This document shows, one piece after another, positions 1 through 6,206 of a stretch of 6,206 nt of DNA (within the stretch, counting starts at the first letter, position 1; the number at the start of each line of letters is the position of its first letter). Under the pieces are notes generated by a model. The model had not been told where the DNA came from, did not search any database, and was given only the letters and a program-made list of their open reading frames with translations. Location: the NCBI GenBank assembly GCA_938092125.1, contig CALKMQ010000169.1:1-6206 (forward strand), written 5' to 3'. The position numbers and the translations under genes were made by a program. This DNA comes from an uncultured bacterium. Its GTDB lineage: Bacteria > Fidelibacterota > Marinisomatia > Marinisomatales > UBA1611.

Positions 1-34
1 CTTTTTTTAAGTTGCTACGAAAATTACTGCCTAT

Positions 35-167
35 TTAAGAAGAAAAATCGGTGTCAAAGTCCCCTAACAATAGAAAGATTGCTACTGTACATACCGCACC
101 AAATCTTATACCTAAGAAAAGACTTTTTTTATCAATCTTCAACTGACTTATCCCAGTGATATTTCAT
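35..167 (-). pseudogene. possible frameshifted small single-pass membrane protein (doubtful)
   Basis: I do not recognise this one. On the minus strand an ATG at 167-165 opens MKYHWDKSVED and meets TGA after 11 codons. One base out of phase, the frame continues as DKKSLFLGIRFGAVC and then TVAIFLLLGDFDTDFSS, ending at TAA (37-35). Removing one T just before the GATAAAAAAA tract would join both parts into a 43-residue protein with a charged N-terminus, one hydrophobic segment (about residues 15-34) and an acidic tail. Without the frameshift, the second part alone could start only at a TTG (142-140), giving 35 residues. It lies 46 bp downstream of the glycosyl-hydrolase-like gene on the same strand, with no good Shine-Dalgarno site. 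The hydrophobic part faintly recalls the first helix of AtpZ/AtpI-type small proteins, but this is not assignable. It could equally be a chance frame, a sequencing indel or a decayed gene. The rest of bases 1-213 shows nothing else I can support. Confidence 0.25.
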
Positions 168-213
168 ACGTTAATTTCAACCTATTGTTCCAAATTATAG
201 TTTTTGATACATA

Positions 214-1209
214 TTAGACAGATTTAATAATTTTCAAATGCTCTTCTGTTAAGTTTTTAATACTAAAAAAATTTACACCCGTGGCCCCGCCATTTATTGA
301 CTTTCTTATAGCTTCTTTTAATTCAATCGGCGGTAAAGAGCCTACAAATAAGCCTGAATAATATTCGACTTGGGTTCCAATTTCTTTAATACCTTGTTCA
401 ACACTAAACTGTATCCAGTCTAAATCTTCATTATAAAAATGATGGTAATTCATGGGACAAACAATATCTAAATTCCAAGATGACCAATCTTGCCTTACCA
501 TTCTTCGAGACATCTCCGGGAAAGGAAATACAGCTGCAGATAGCTTGGTTCCATTCTTATGAGCAATCTCAACTAATTGGTTTACTAAGCTTGTTAGTGC
601 ATCCAATCTAAATTTAAACCAATTATTATCGCGTTGAGGATCTTCAATCTTAATCGGATCAACATTATAAATTTCTTTATACTTCCTCCTTGCTTCTTCA
701 TGGTACCCAAAATCGTATTGAGGCATTTCATCTTTTTGATCTAGGTAATATTTTGGCTGAAGAGCTATCGGGAGTATCACATCACAATATCTTACATAAT
801 CTAAATGCACAGAAGCCAATCCATCTAATTCAGAAAATTCTTTTATATTTTTTTTTATATGTTTTCTGGCCCCGCCACTGAATGGACTCAGCCATTGATA
901 GTAATCAACATATGGCCGAAAGTCATAACTGTTTTGGCCCTCCCTATTAACAGAATACCAATCTAAATTATTCATAGCTACTTCATCTTTTGGTCGGTTT
1001 AATGTCCAAACCCAAGCATGGATGTTTATTCCCATATCTTTAGTGATTATAATTAATTTTTTTAATTGACTCGGGTTTCCCTGGATAAAATAATTAATAA
1101 TTCCTGAATTTTTATATTTTTGGAAATAGGCTCTCCATTCTTTTTCTGGTTTATATACATATTGAAACCAAACTCCGAATGAAATGCTTTTATTTTGCTT
1201 ACTTAACAT
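214..1209 (-). CDS. Putative glycosyl-hydrolase-like TIM-barrel protein (GHL10/COG1649 type)
   Basis: This 331-residue protein is probably a (beta/alpha)8 barrel acting on an unknown glycan. Visible family-like blocks are the HAWVWTLNRP strand (about 64-73), WLSPFSGGARKHI (106-118), the VHLDYVRY block (134-141) with Asp137 as the likely active-site acid, a WFKFRLDALTSLV helix (197-209) followed by KLSAAVFPFP (222-231), and QDWSSWNLDIVCPMNYHHFY (240-259). The C-terminal GGATGVNFFSIKNL (308-320) fits the last strand and helix of a barrel. There is no signal peptide or lipobox, so it is predicted to be cytoplasmic, whereas many relatives are exported and longer. The start is secure: an in-frame TAG lies ten codons upstream (1239-1237) with no other ATG between, though no clear Shine-Dalgarno site precedes it. 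It is divergent from the amidase gene. The fold and family are reasonably sure; the substrate and enzymatic activity are not, and it could be a non-catalytic barrel. Confidence 0.78.
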   Translation of the reverse strand: MLSKQNKSISFGVWFQYVYKPEKEWRAYFQKYKNSGIINYFIQGNPSQLKKLIIITKDMGINIHAWVWTLNRPKDEVAMNNLDWYSVNREGQNSYDFRPYVDYYQWLSPFSGGARKHIKKNIKEFSELDGLASVHLDYVRYCDVILPIALQPKYYLDQKDEMPQYDFGYHEEARRKYKEIYNVDPIKIEDPQRDNNWFKFRLDALTSLVNQLVEIAHKNGTKLSAAVFPFPEMSRRMVRQDWSSWNLDIVCPMNYHHFYNEDLDWIQFSVEQGIKEIGTQVEYYSGLFVGSLPPIELKEAIRKSINGGATGVNFFSIKNLTEEHLKIIKSV

Positions 1210-1210
1210 A

Positions 1211-1302
1211 TAAAGTATATTTTTTATTGATTTTTGCTAAAAACTTCATGCTTTTTTTTATTCGACATGATATAAAGTTAAATTAGACATATACTTTAGC
1301 AA
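1211..1302. repeat. Inverted repeats in the divergent intergenic region
   Basis: The 120-bp gap between the divergent GHL and amidase genes must hold both promoters. TAAAGTATAT (1211-1220) is a perfect inverted copy of ATATACTTTA (1289-1298). TTGCTAAA (1234-1241) is likewise inverted as TTTAGCAA (1295-1302). On the right the two words overlap as one 14-base unit; on the left they are separated by 13 bases and in a different relative order. Such words might be operator half-sites or AT-rich promoter elements, but the left copy directly abuts the GHL start codon and the DNA is very AT-rich, so chance is possible. I could not place a convincing -35/-10 pair or a Bacteroidota-type -33/-7 pair. 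Confidence 0.35.
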
Positions 1303-1314
1303 TAAATAACCATT

Positions 1315-1320
1315 GAGGAT
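1315..1320 (+). promoter_or_regulatory. Likely ribosome binding site of the amidase gene
   Basis: GAGGAT lies with its GAGG core 11 bases before the ATG at 1330. It is the clearest Shine-Dalgarno match among the three visible starts. An in-frame TAA at 1303-1305 and the absence of any other ATG in between support this start. Confidence 0.55.
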
Positions 1321-1329
1321 TTTATAATT

Positions 1330-2922
1330 ATGAAAATATATATTCTTCTTTATTTCTGTTTAATTAGCCTATCGTCTTTTTCGTGTAATAAAGACAAGAA
1401 AGCATATCAAAATATTAATTCTCAACTCAATGAAATTACGATTAAAGATATTCATTTTGGATATGATAATAATCGCTTTACTGTTAAAGAGCTAGTTAGC
1501 AAATATATTGATCGCATAAAAAATATTGATCAATCAGGACCACTACTTAATTCAATAATCGTGGTTAATCCAGATGCTCTTGCTATTGCGGACTCACTTG
1601 ATGAAATACATATGCTCGGAAAAACAAAAGGACCTCTTTTTGGGATTCCAGTGCTTCTAAAAGATAATATTGATGTGAGAGGCAAGATGCCAACTACTGC
1701 GGGATCTAGAATTTTAAAAGAGTCGTTCCCTCTAATAGATAGCTGGGTAGCAAAAAAATTAAAAGATTCAGGCGCAATTATTCTTGGTAAGACGAACTTA
1801 AGTGAATGGGCTAATTATAGGTCATCTTATTCTTCAAGTGGATGGAGCGGAATTGCTGGACAAACAAAAAATCCTTATGTTTTAGATAGAAACCCTTGTG
1901 GCTCTAGCTCAGGATCAGCTGTCTCTGTTTCTGCAAATTTATGTGTTGTCGCTATTGGAACTGAAACCTGGGGCTCTATTATGTGTCCTTCAAATGCAAA
2001 CGGAATAGTTGGAATCAAGCCAACTGTTGGACTTTGGAGTAGGTCTGGAATAGTCCCTATTAGTTACACTCAAGATACGGCCGGGCCAATGTCTCGCACA
2101 GTTAGAGATGCCGCAATTATTCTTGGAGCAGTGACTGGCGTTGATGATAACGATAAAAAAACAAAAAAGAGCAAAAATAATTACTATAATGATTATACTA
2201 AATTTTTAAATCCTAATGGCCTGCGAAATAAAAAAATCGGGTATGTCAAGACCATGGAGGGTAAGAATCACAGAGTAGATTTTCTTATGCAAGAGGCAAT
2301 CAAAGATATAACGGAAAGTGGAGCAGAAATAATTCAAATTGATAATATTTTCCAATACACTGATAATAAAAACAGCCCAGAAAATTATTCATTGGAAGTC
2401 ATGGCATATGAATTTAAAGATGGATTAAAAAAATATTTTGACAGATTAGGACCAAACGCTCTGGTGAAAGACCTTAAGGACCTTATAAATCAAACTTTAC
2501 TAGACAGTGTCGAAATGGCTTACTTTAACATCGAGAGGTTAGAAAACGCAGAAACCAAAGGAGACTTAAATTCAAAAGCATATAAAGAAGCTATTCAAAA
2601 AATGAAAACGGCTACAAGAGAAATGGGCATTGATAGAGTGATGAAAAAATATAATTTAGATGCGTTAATTTCCCCAACAGGCAGTCCTGCTTGGAAAACA
2701 GATTTAGTAAATGGAGATAAATATTATATATCAACAACTGTTTTTGCAGCTTTATCTGGCTACCCGAATATTAATGTTCCTATGGGCTTTATCGATAATG
2801 TACCAGTTGGAATATCTTTTTACGGTAAAAAATGGAGTGAACCAAAATTGATAGAGATTGCATACTCCTATGAACAAAAAACGAAGCACAGAAAAAAGCC
2901 AGAATTTTTAGTTTCAGACTAA
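1330..2922 (+). CDS. Amidase-signature lipoprotein, peptide-amidase-like
   Basis: This 530-residue amidase-signature hydrolase would cleave an amide bond, possibly the C-terminal amide of peptides, as in the Stenotrophomonas-type peptide amidase it most resembles. Residues 1-18 form a lipoprotein signal with SFSC at 16-19, so Cys19 should be lipidated and the enzyme membrane-anchored outside the cytoplasm. The Ser-cisSer-Lys triad is intact: Lys111 in LLKDN, Ser192 in CGSSSGSA and Ser216 in GTETWGSI, with the usual 24-residue spacing between the two serines. GIVGIKPTVGLWSRSGIVPIS (225-245), QDTAGPMSRTVRDAA (248-262) and WSEPKLIEIAYSYEQ (502-516) match the peptide-amidase branch more than GatA. 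No gatB or gatC partner is visible and the export signal argues against a tRNA amidotransferase role. Trp214, two residues before the nucleophile, is unusual because relatives carry Asp or Gly there. The gene ends 21 bp from the convergent membrane-protein gene. Family is very sure, substrate is not. Confidence 0.93.
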   Translation: MKIYILLYFCLISLSSFSCNKDKKAYQNINSQLNEITIKDIHFGYDNNRFTVKELVSKYIDRIKNIDQSGPLLNSIIVVNPDALAIADSLDEIHMLGKTKGPLFGIPVLLKDNIDVRGKMPTTAGSRILKESFPLIDSWVAKKLKDSGAIILGKTNLSEWANYRSSYSSSGWSGIAGQTKNPYVLDRNPCGSSSGSAVSVSANLCVVAIGTETWGSIMCPSNANGIVGIKPTVGLWSRSGIVPISYTQDTAGPMSRTVRDAAIILGAVTGVDDNDKKTKKSKNNYYNDYTKFLNPNGLRNKKIGYVKTMEGKNHRVDFLMQEAIKDITESGAEIIQIDNIFQYTDNKNSPENYSLEVMAYEFKDGLKKYFDRLGPNALVKDLKDLINQTLLDSVEMAYFNIERLENAETKGDLNSKAYKEAIQKMKTATREMGIDRVMKKYNLDALISPTGSPAWKTDLVNGDKYYISTTVFAALSGYPNINVPMGFIDNVPVGISFYGKKWSEPKLIEIAYSYEQKTKHRKKPEFLVSD

Positions 2923-2943
2923 CCACATTATATTTTTACTAAA

Positions 2944-3639
2944 TCAATATTTGATAGGCTTAGTAAGAAGGTCTTGAATTCTTATGAACAAGACTACGAG
3001 GATAATCGAAAAAACTTGGACCATTATTATATATACGGGCCACTCCCCCATTAAAAAAGGGCTAACTGAATTTGGTATCTGACGCAAAAACATATAATTA
3101 CTATCGAGTGCATAATTTAATATTGAAAGAAGGCCAACAATTATATTTGTTGATACTACGACTTTTAAAATAGAGCCATATCTCATTCTCATATCATATT
3201 TTATCATTAGCCAGAGGACAGCGAATATTAAAGCGGCATGGTAAGCTTGGCTGTAGAAGAAGAAAATTCTTAACTCAAAAAGGTTTCCGTCCGGTGTCAA
3301 AATAGCATTAGTAGCACCGACGAATCCCCAGTAAAAAATCAAATCAAAAAATATTTTTTTACGACTGACTAATGTAAAGGCTGCTAAATAAACACCAATA
3401 CTACAAAGTTGCAATGGCAAATCTTTTTTGATAGAATAAAACCCGGTAAAAACTCGTACCAAATCTTCAGAAAGGTCTAATGAAATCATAATGAAGGCCA
3501 ATACGAATAAAAATGATCTACTCTTGTCGTTGATACCTAAAACTTTATTAAACCTTAAGAATGCAATAAATACCAAAATAATTACAATTATAGAAATAAT
3601 ATGTTCTATGCTAAAAACTTGAAAAGTATATGGTCGCAT
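2944..3639 (-). CDS. TIGR02206/YwaF-family integral membrane protein
   Basis: This 231-residue polytopic membrane protein has about seven hydrophobic segments, at roughly 12-30, 42-59, 77-92, 98-115, 125-146, 156-176 and 200-219, and a short basic tail. Family-like marks are DLPLQLCSIGVYLAA (73-87), the YWGFVGATNAILTPD block (103-117), His134 in the fifth segment, NYMFLRQIP (181-189), and GEWPVYI (198-204). Length is usual for TIGR02206 proteins such as Bacillus YwaF, whose function is unknown to me. The start is forced: an in-frame TAA stands two codons before the ATG (3648-3646), and the nearby AAGG is only four bases from the ATG, a poor Shine-Dalgarno spacing. It follows carB on the same strand after 43 bp, so it may be cotranscribed by read-through, though this is also a plausible boundary with its own promoter. 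There is nothing linking it to pyrimidine or arginine synthesis beyond position. Confidence 0.85.
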   Translation of the reverse strand: MRPYTFQVFSIEHIISIIVIILVFIAFLRFNKVLGINDKSRSFLFVLAFIMISLDLSEDLVRVFTGFYSIKKDLPLQLCSIGVYLAAFTLVSRKKIFFDLIFYWGFVGATNAILTPDGNLFELRIFFFYSQAYHAALIFAVLWLMIKYDMRMRYGSILKVVVSTNIIVGLLSILNYALDSNYMFLRQIPNSVSPFLMGEWPVYIIMVQVFSIILVVLFIRIQDLLTKPIKY

Positions 3640-3682
3640 TTTGCCTTAATTATAACTTTCTAAATAATTAAAATATAAACTA

Positions 3683-6206
3683 TTAGCTGTGATATTCTTG
3701 AATAGATTTTACTTTAATTTTATTCTTTGTTCTAATAGCACGTAAAACTGCATCTGCTGCTGATATAGTTGTAATAGCCATAATACTTTTTTGAATACAT
3801 GCTTTTCCAATAGCTTCTTCATCGTACCTTGATTGTGGACCTAAGGGAGTATTTATTACAAGAGTTACCTCATCATTTTTAATGCAATCAACAACATTTG
3901 GCCGGCCTTCTCCTACTTTAAATATTGTACTCGCAATCATTCCATTTTTGACTATTTCATGTGCAGTACCTGAAGTAGCTATAATATTAAATCCAAGCTC
4001 TGTAAAGCCTCTTGCAATTGGAATAATTTTAAATTTATCTTCATCATTTACCGAAATAAAAACTAATCCAGAATCTGGCAACTGGACTCCGGCACTTAAT
4101 GTTGCCTTATAAAAAGATAACCCAAAGTTTTCAGATATTCCCATAACCTCCCCAGTAGATTTCATTTCAGGACTTAAAAATATTGATTCTGCAGAAAATT
4201 TATTAAATGGCAGGACGGCCTCTTTTATACAAACATGCTTGATGCTGTCCCACCTAGGAAGATTTAAATCTTTCAACTTCTGACCAACAGATAATTGTGC
4301 AGCAATTTTAGCTAATGGAATATTTGTAGCTTTGCTTACAAAAGGGGTCGTTCTACTAGCTCGAGGGTTAACCTCCAACACGTATAGATTATTATTTTTA
4401 TATGCAAATTGAATATTTATTAGGCCTATCACATTCAACTCTATCGCAAGGATTGATGTTATTTCTTCAATATCTGTAATTGTTTGAGATTTTATTTGAT
4501 AAGGGGGAAGTACACAAGCAGAATCTCCTGAATGTATTCCAGCTTCTTCAATATGTTGCATAATTGCACCGATGTAGACTTCTTCACCATCACAAAGCGC
4601 ATCAACGTCAAATTCATAAGCATTCTCAAGAAATTGATCAATTAATATAGGGTGTCCTCTGGTGACATCTGCAGAACGTGAAATGTAATCAATTAATTGA
4701 TCTTGAGAATATACAATTTCCATAGCTCTTCCACCTAAAACATAGCTTGGCCTAGCTAGCACAGGGTAACCAATATTATCAGCTACTTTAACCACTTCTT
4801 CAAGGCTTTTGCCTGTGCCATATGTCGGGCAAGAAATATTTAATTTATTTAAGATTTTACCAAACTTTTCTCGGTCTTCAGCTACATCAATATTAACGGG
4901 GGAGGTTCCAATAATTGGTGCGCCGGCATTGGCTAATTGATTTGAAATTTTTAATGGTGTCTGACCTCCAAACTGGACTAACACCCCATCAGGTTTTTCA
5001 AATTCAATAATACTCATTACGTCTTCAAATGTGACAGGCTCAAAATATAATCTATCTACTAAATCAAAATCTGTGCTTACTGTTTCAGGATTGCAATTAA
5101 TCATTATAGTTTTAAACCCAAGTTCTTTTAATCCAAAGACCGCTTGAACGCAACAATAATCAAACTCTATTCCTTGACCAATTCTATTGGGGCCCCCGCC
5201 AAGGATAATAATTTTTTTCCCTTGAATAGGCTGAATTTCATTCCCCTTATCATAGGTTGAGTAACAATATGGTGTTTTAGCTTTGAATTCTGCCGAACAA
5301 GTATCAACCAACTTAAATGAAGGTATAATATGATTACTCTTCCTTATTTTCCTGATTTTATCAGTTGTTGATTGAGTTTGTCTTGCAATTTGCGCGTCTG
5401 AAAAACCTTTTTCTTTCAATTCTAAAATTGGGACATCATATTTTTGATCACATAACATTTTTATTTGATGAAGAAACCAGCGATCTATTCGTGTTATTTC
5501 ATAAATTTCTTCAATTCTTTTTCCTGCTAAAAAGGCTTCTCTAATTTTTAACAATCTAAATGCTGTTGCAAATCGCAAACTAGTTAGGTCAAAAGACCTT
5601 GCCCTAATTAAATCCGGATCATTTTCAAAAGCCCACCTTGGTTCAAGACCATCAAGACCAACCTCTAATGATCGAAAAGCTTTTTGGATTGATTCTCTAA
5701 AGGTTCGCCCAATTGCCATTACTTCTCCAACGCTTTGCATCTGAACACCAAGATGACCGGTAGCAGAAGGAAATTTTTCAAAATCAAAACGTGGTATTTT
5801 CGTAATTACGTAATCGATTGTAGGCTCAAAAGCTGCTAACGTTTCACCTGTTATATCGTTTGGTATTTCATCAAGTGTATAACCAATAGCCAATTTGGCA
5901 GCAACTTTTGCTATTGGAAAGCCTGTTGCTTTGGAAGCTAATGCAGAAGACCTACTCACTCTAGGATTCATTTCAATGATAATCATTCTACCATTATTAG
6001 GGTTTACCGCAAATTGAACATTGGATCCGCCAGTTTCTACGCCAATAGTGCGAAGACATTTGATTGCCCAATTTCGCATTTTTTGATATTCTTTATCTGA
6101 CAATGTCATGGCAGGTGCAACGGTTATTGAATCACCAGTATGAACACCCATGGGATCAATATTTTCTATAGAACATATAATGATAACATTATCTGATTTA
6201 TCTCTA
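3683..6206 (-). CDS. carB: Carbamoyl-phosphate synthase large subunit, 5' end cut by window edge
   Basis: CarB uses ammonia from the CarA glutaminase, bicarbonate and two ATP to make carbamoyl phosphate for arginine and pyrimidine synthesis in the cytoplasm. The frame is open to the right edge: codons before the Met at 6151 read RDKSDNVIIICSIENIDP, matching the conserved CarB block, so that Met is internal. About 840 residues are visible, starting near E. coli CarB residue 222, so some 220 N-terminal residues lie outside. Counting from the Met at 6151, EMNPRVSRSSALASKATGFP (60-79) ends the first ATP-grasp half; an oligomerisation region follows (about 165-300); KKIIILGGGPNRIGQGIEFDYC (312-333) opens the second synthetase half; ARPSYVLGGRAMEIVY (466-481), MQHIEEAGIHSGDSAC (531-546) and EVNPRASRTTPFVSKAT (593-609) complete its ATP-grasp site. 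The C-terminal allosteric domain keeps Lys706, Thr726, Thr729, Lys745 and Asn767, which align with UMP-binding positions of E. coli CarB. It is one continuous chain, not the split form of some archaea and thermophiles, and shows no frameshift. Confidence 0.97.
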   Translation of the reverse strand, partial: RDKSDNVIIICSIENIDPMGVHTGDSITVAPAMTLSDKEYQKMRNWAIKCLRTIGVETGGSNVQFAVNPNNGRMIIIEMNPRVSRSSALASKATGFPIAKVAAKLAIGYTLDEIPNDITGETLAAFEPTIDYVITKIPRFDFEKFPSATGHLGVQMQSVGEVMAIGRTFRESIQKAFRSLEVGLDGLEPRWAFENDPDLIRARSFDLTSLRFATAFRLLKIREAFLAGKRIEEIYEITRIDRWFLHQIKMLCDQKYDVPILELKEKGFSDAQIARQTQSTTDKIRKIRKSNHIIPSFKLVDTCSAEFKAKTPYCYSTYDKGNEIQPIQGKKIIILGGGPNRIGQGIEFDYCCVQAVFGLKELGFKTIMINCNPETVSTDFDLVDRLYFEPVTFEDVMSIIEFEKPDGVLVQFGGQTPLKISNQLANAGAPIIGTSPVNIDVAEDREKFGKILNKLNISCPTYGTGKSLEEVVKVADNIGYPVLARPSYVLGGRAMEIVYSQDQLIDYISRSADVTRGHPILIDQFLENAYEFDVDALCDGEEVYIGAIMQHIEEAGIHSGDSACVLPPYQIKSQTITDIEEITSILAIELNVIGLINIQFAYKNNNLYVLEVNPRASRTTPFVSKATNIPLAKIAAQLSVGQKLKDLNLPRWDSIKHVCIKEAVLPFNKFSAESIFLSPEMKSTGEVMGISENFGLSFYKATLSAGVQLPDSGLVFISVNDEDKFKIIPIARGFTELGFNIIATSGTAHEIVKNGMIASTIFKVGEGRPNVVDCIKNDEVTLVINTPLGPQSRYDEEAIGKACIQKSIMAITTISAADAVLRAIRTKNKIKVKSIQEYHS

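Noticed and set aside
690..881. Plus-strand open frame of 63 codons
   Set aside because: It lies wholly antisense inside the GHL gene, has no recognisable domain, and is best explained as a shadow of that coding strand.
1199..1249. A 16-codon minus-strand leader frame (MKFLAKINKKYTLYVK) overlapping the GHL start
   Set aside because: It could be a translationally coupled leader peptide, but there is no Shine-Dalgarno site, no attenuator hairpin and no informative codon run, so chance is the simplest reading.
1330..2922. GatA subunit of the tRNA-dependent amidotransferase
   Set aside because: The lipoprotein signal, the GTET-type nucleophile motif and the absence of gatB/gatC nearby fit an exported peptide-amidase-like enzyme instead.
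2908..2937. Possible terminator of the amidase: TTAGT/ACTAA stem over the stop codon, then a T run
   Set aside because: The stem is only five AT-rich pairs with a five-base loop, and the T run (2933-2937) starts ten bases after it, so it is too weak to call.
2943..2955. Short palindrome ATCAA-TAT-TTGAT at the end of the YwaF-like gene
   Set aside because: Five AT-rich pairs with a three-base loop and no following T tract on either strand; expected by chance at this base composition.
3882..4112. Plus-strand open frame of 76 codons
   Set aside because: It is antisense to the conserved C-terminal allosteric domain of carB; the carB frame is clearly the real one.

Overview
The window is AT-rich bacterial DNA. 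It holds three complete protein-coding genes, one gene cut by the right edge, and a doubtful small open frame at the left. A full-length-type CarB, a lipoprotein-anchored amidase and sparse, weak Shine-Dalgarno sites point to a free-living bacterium with a diderm-like envelope. The low GC and protein style suggest an uncultured marine lineage such as Marinimicrobia or Bacteroidota, but that assignment is only inference; no rRNA or lineage marker is present.

Layout from left to right: bases 1-213 carry no solid gene. They hold a short minus-strand frame with one hydrophobic segment, which may be a frameshifted remnant. Bases 214-1209 (minus) encode a cytoplasmic TIM-barrel protein of the glycosyl-hydrolase-like GHL10/COG1649 type. 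A 120-bp divergent intergenic region (1210-1329) separates it from a plus-strand amidase-signature lipoprotein (1330-2922) that most resembles bacterial peptide amidases. That gene converges, with a 21-bp gap, on a minus-strand multi-pass membrane protein of the TIGR02206/YwaF family (2944-3639). The YwaF-like gene lies 43 bp downstream of carB (3683 to beyond 6206, minus), the large subunit of carbamoyl-phosphate synthase.

CarB makes carbamoyl phosphate for arginine and pyrimidine synthesis, is housekeeping, and keeps its C-terminal allosteric domain. The YwaF-like gene may be read through from carB because the gap is short and both genes point the same way. The amidase and the GHL protein share a divergent promoter region and could both serve peptide or glycan scavenging, but nothing in the sequence proves a link. 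I see no tRNA, rRNA, CRISPR array, insertion sequence or clear mobile element, and no convincing new multi-gene system. The points most worth a second look are a tryptophan beside the amidase catalytic serine, the possible frameshifted small membrane protein at the left, and the unusually short, signal-less GHL protein.
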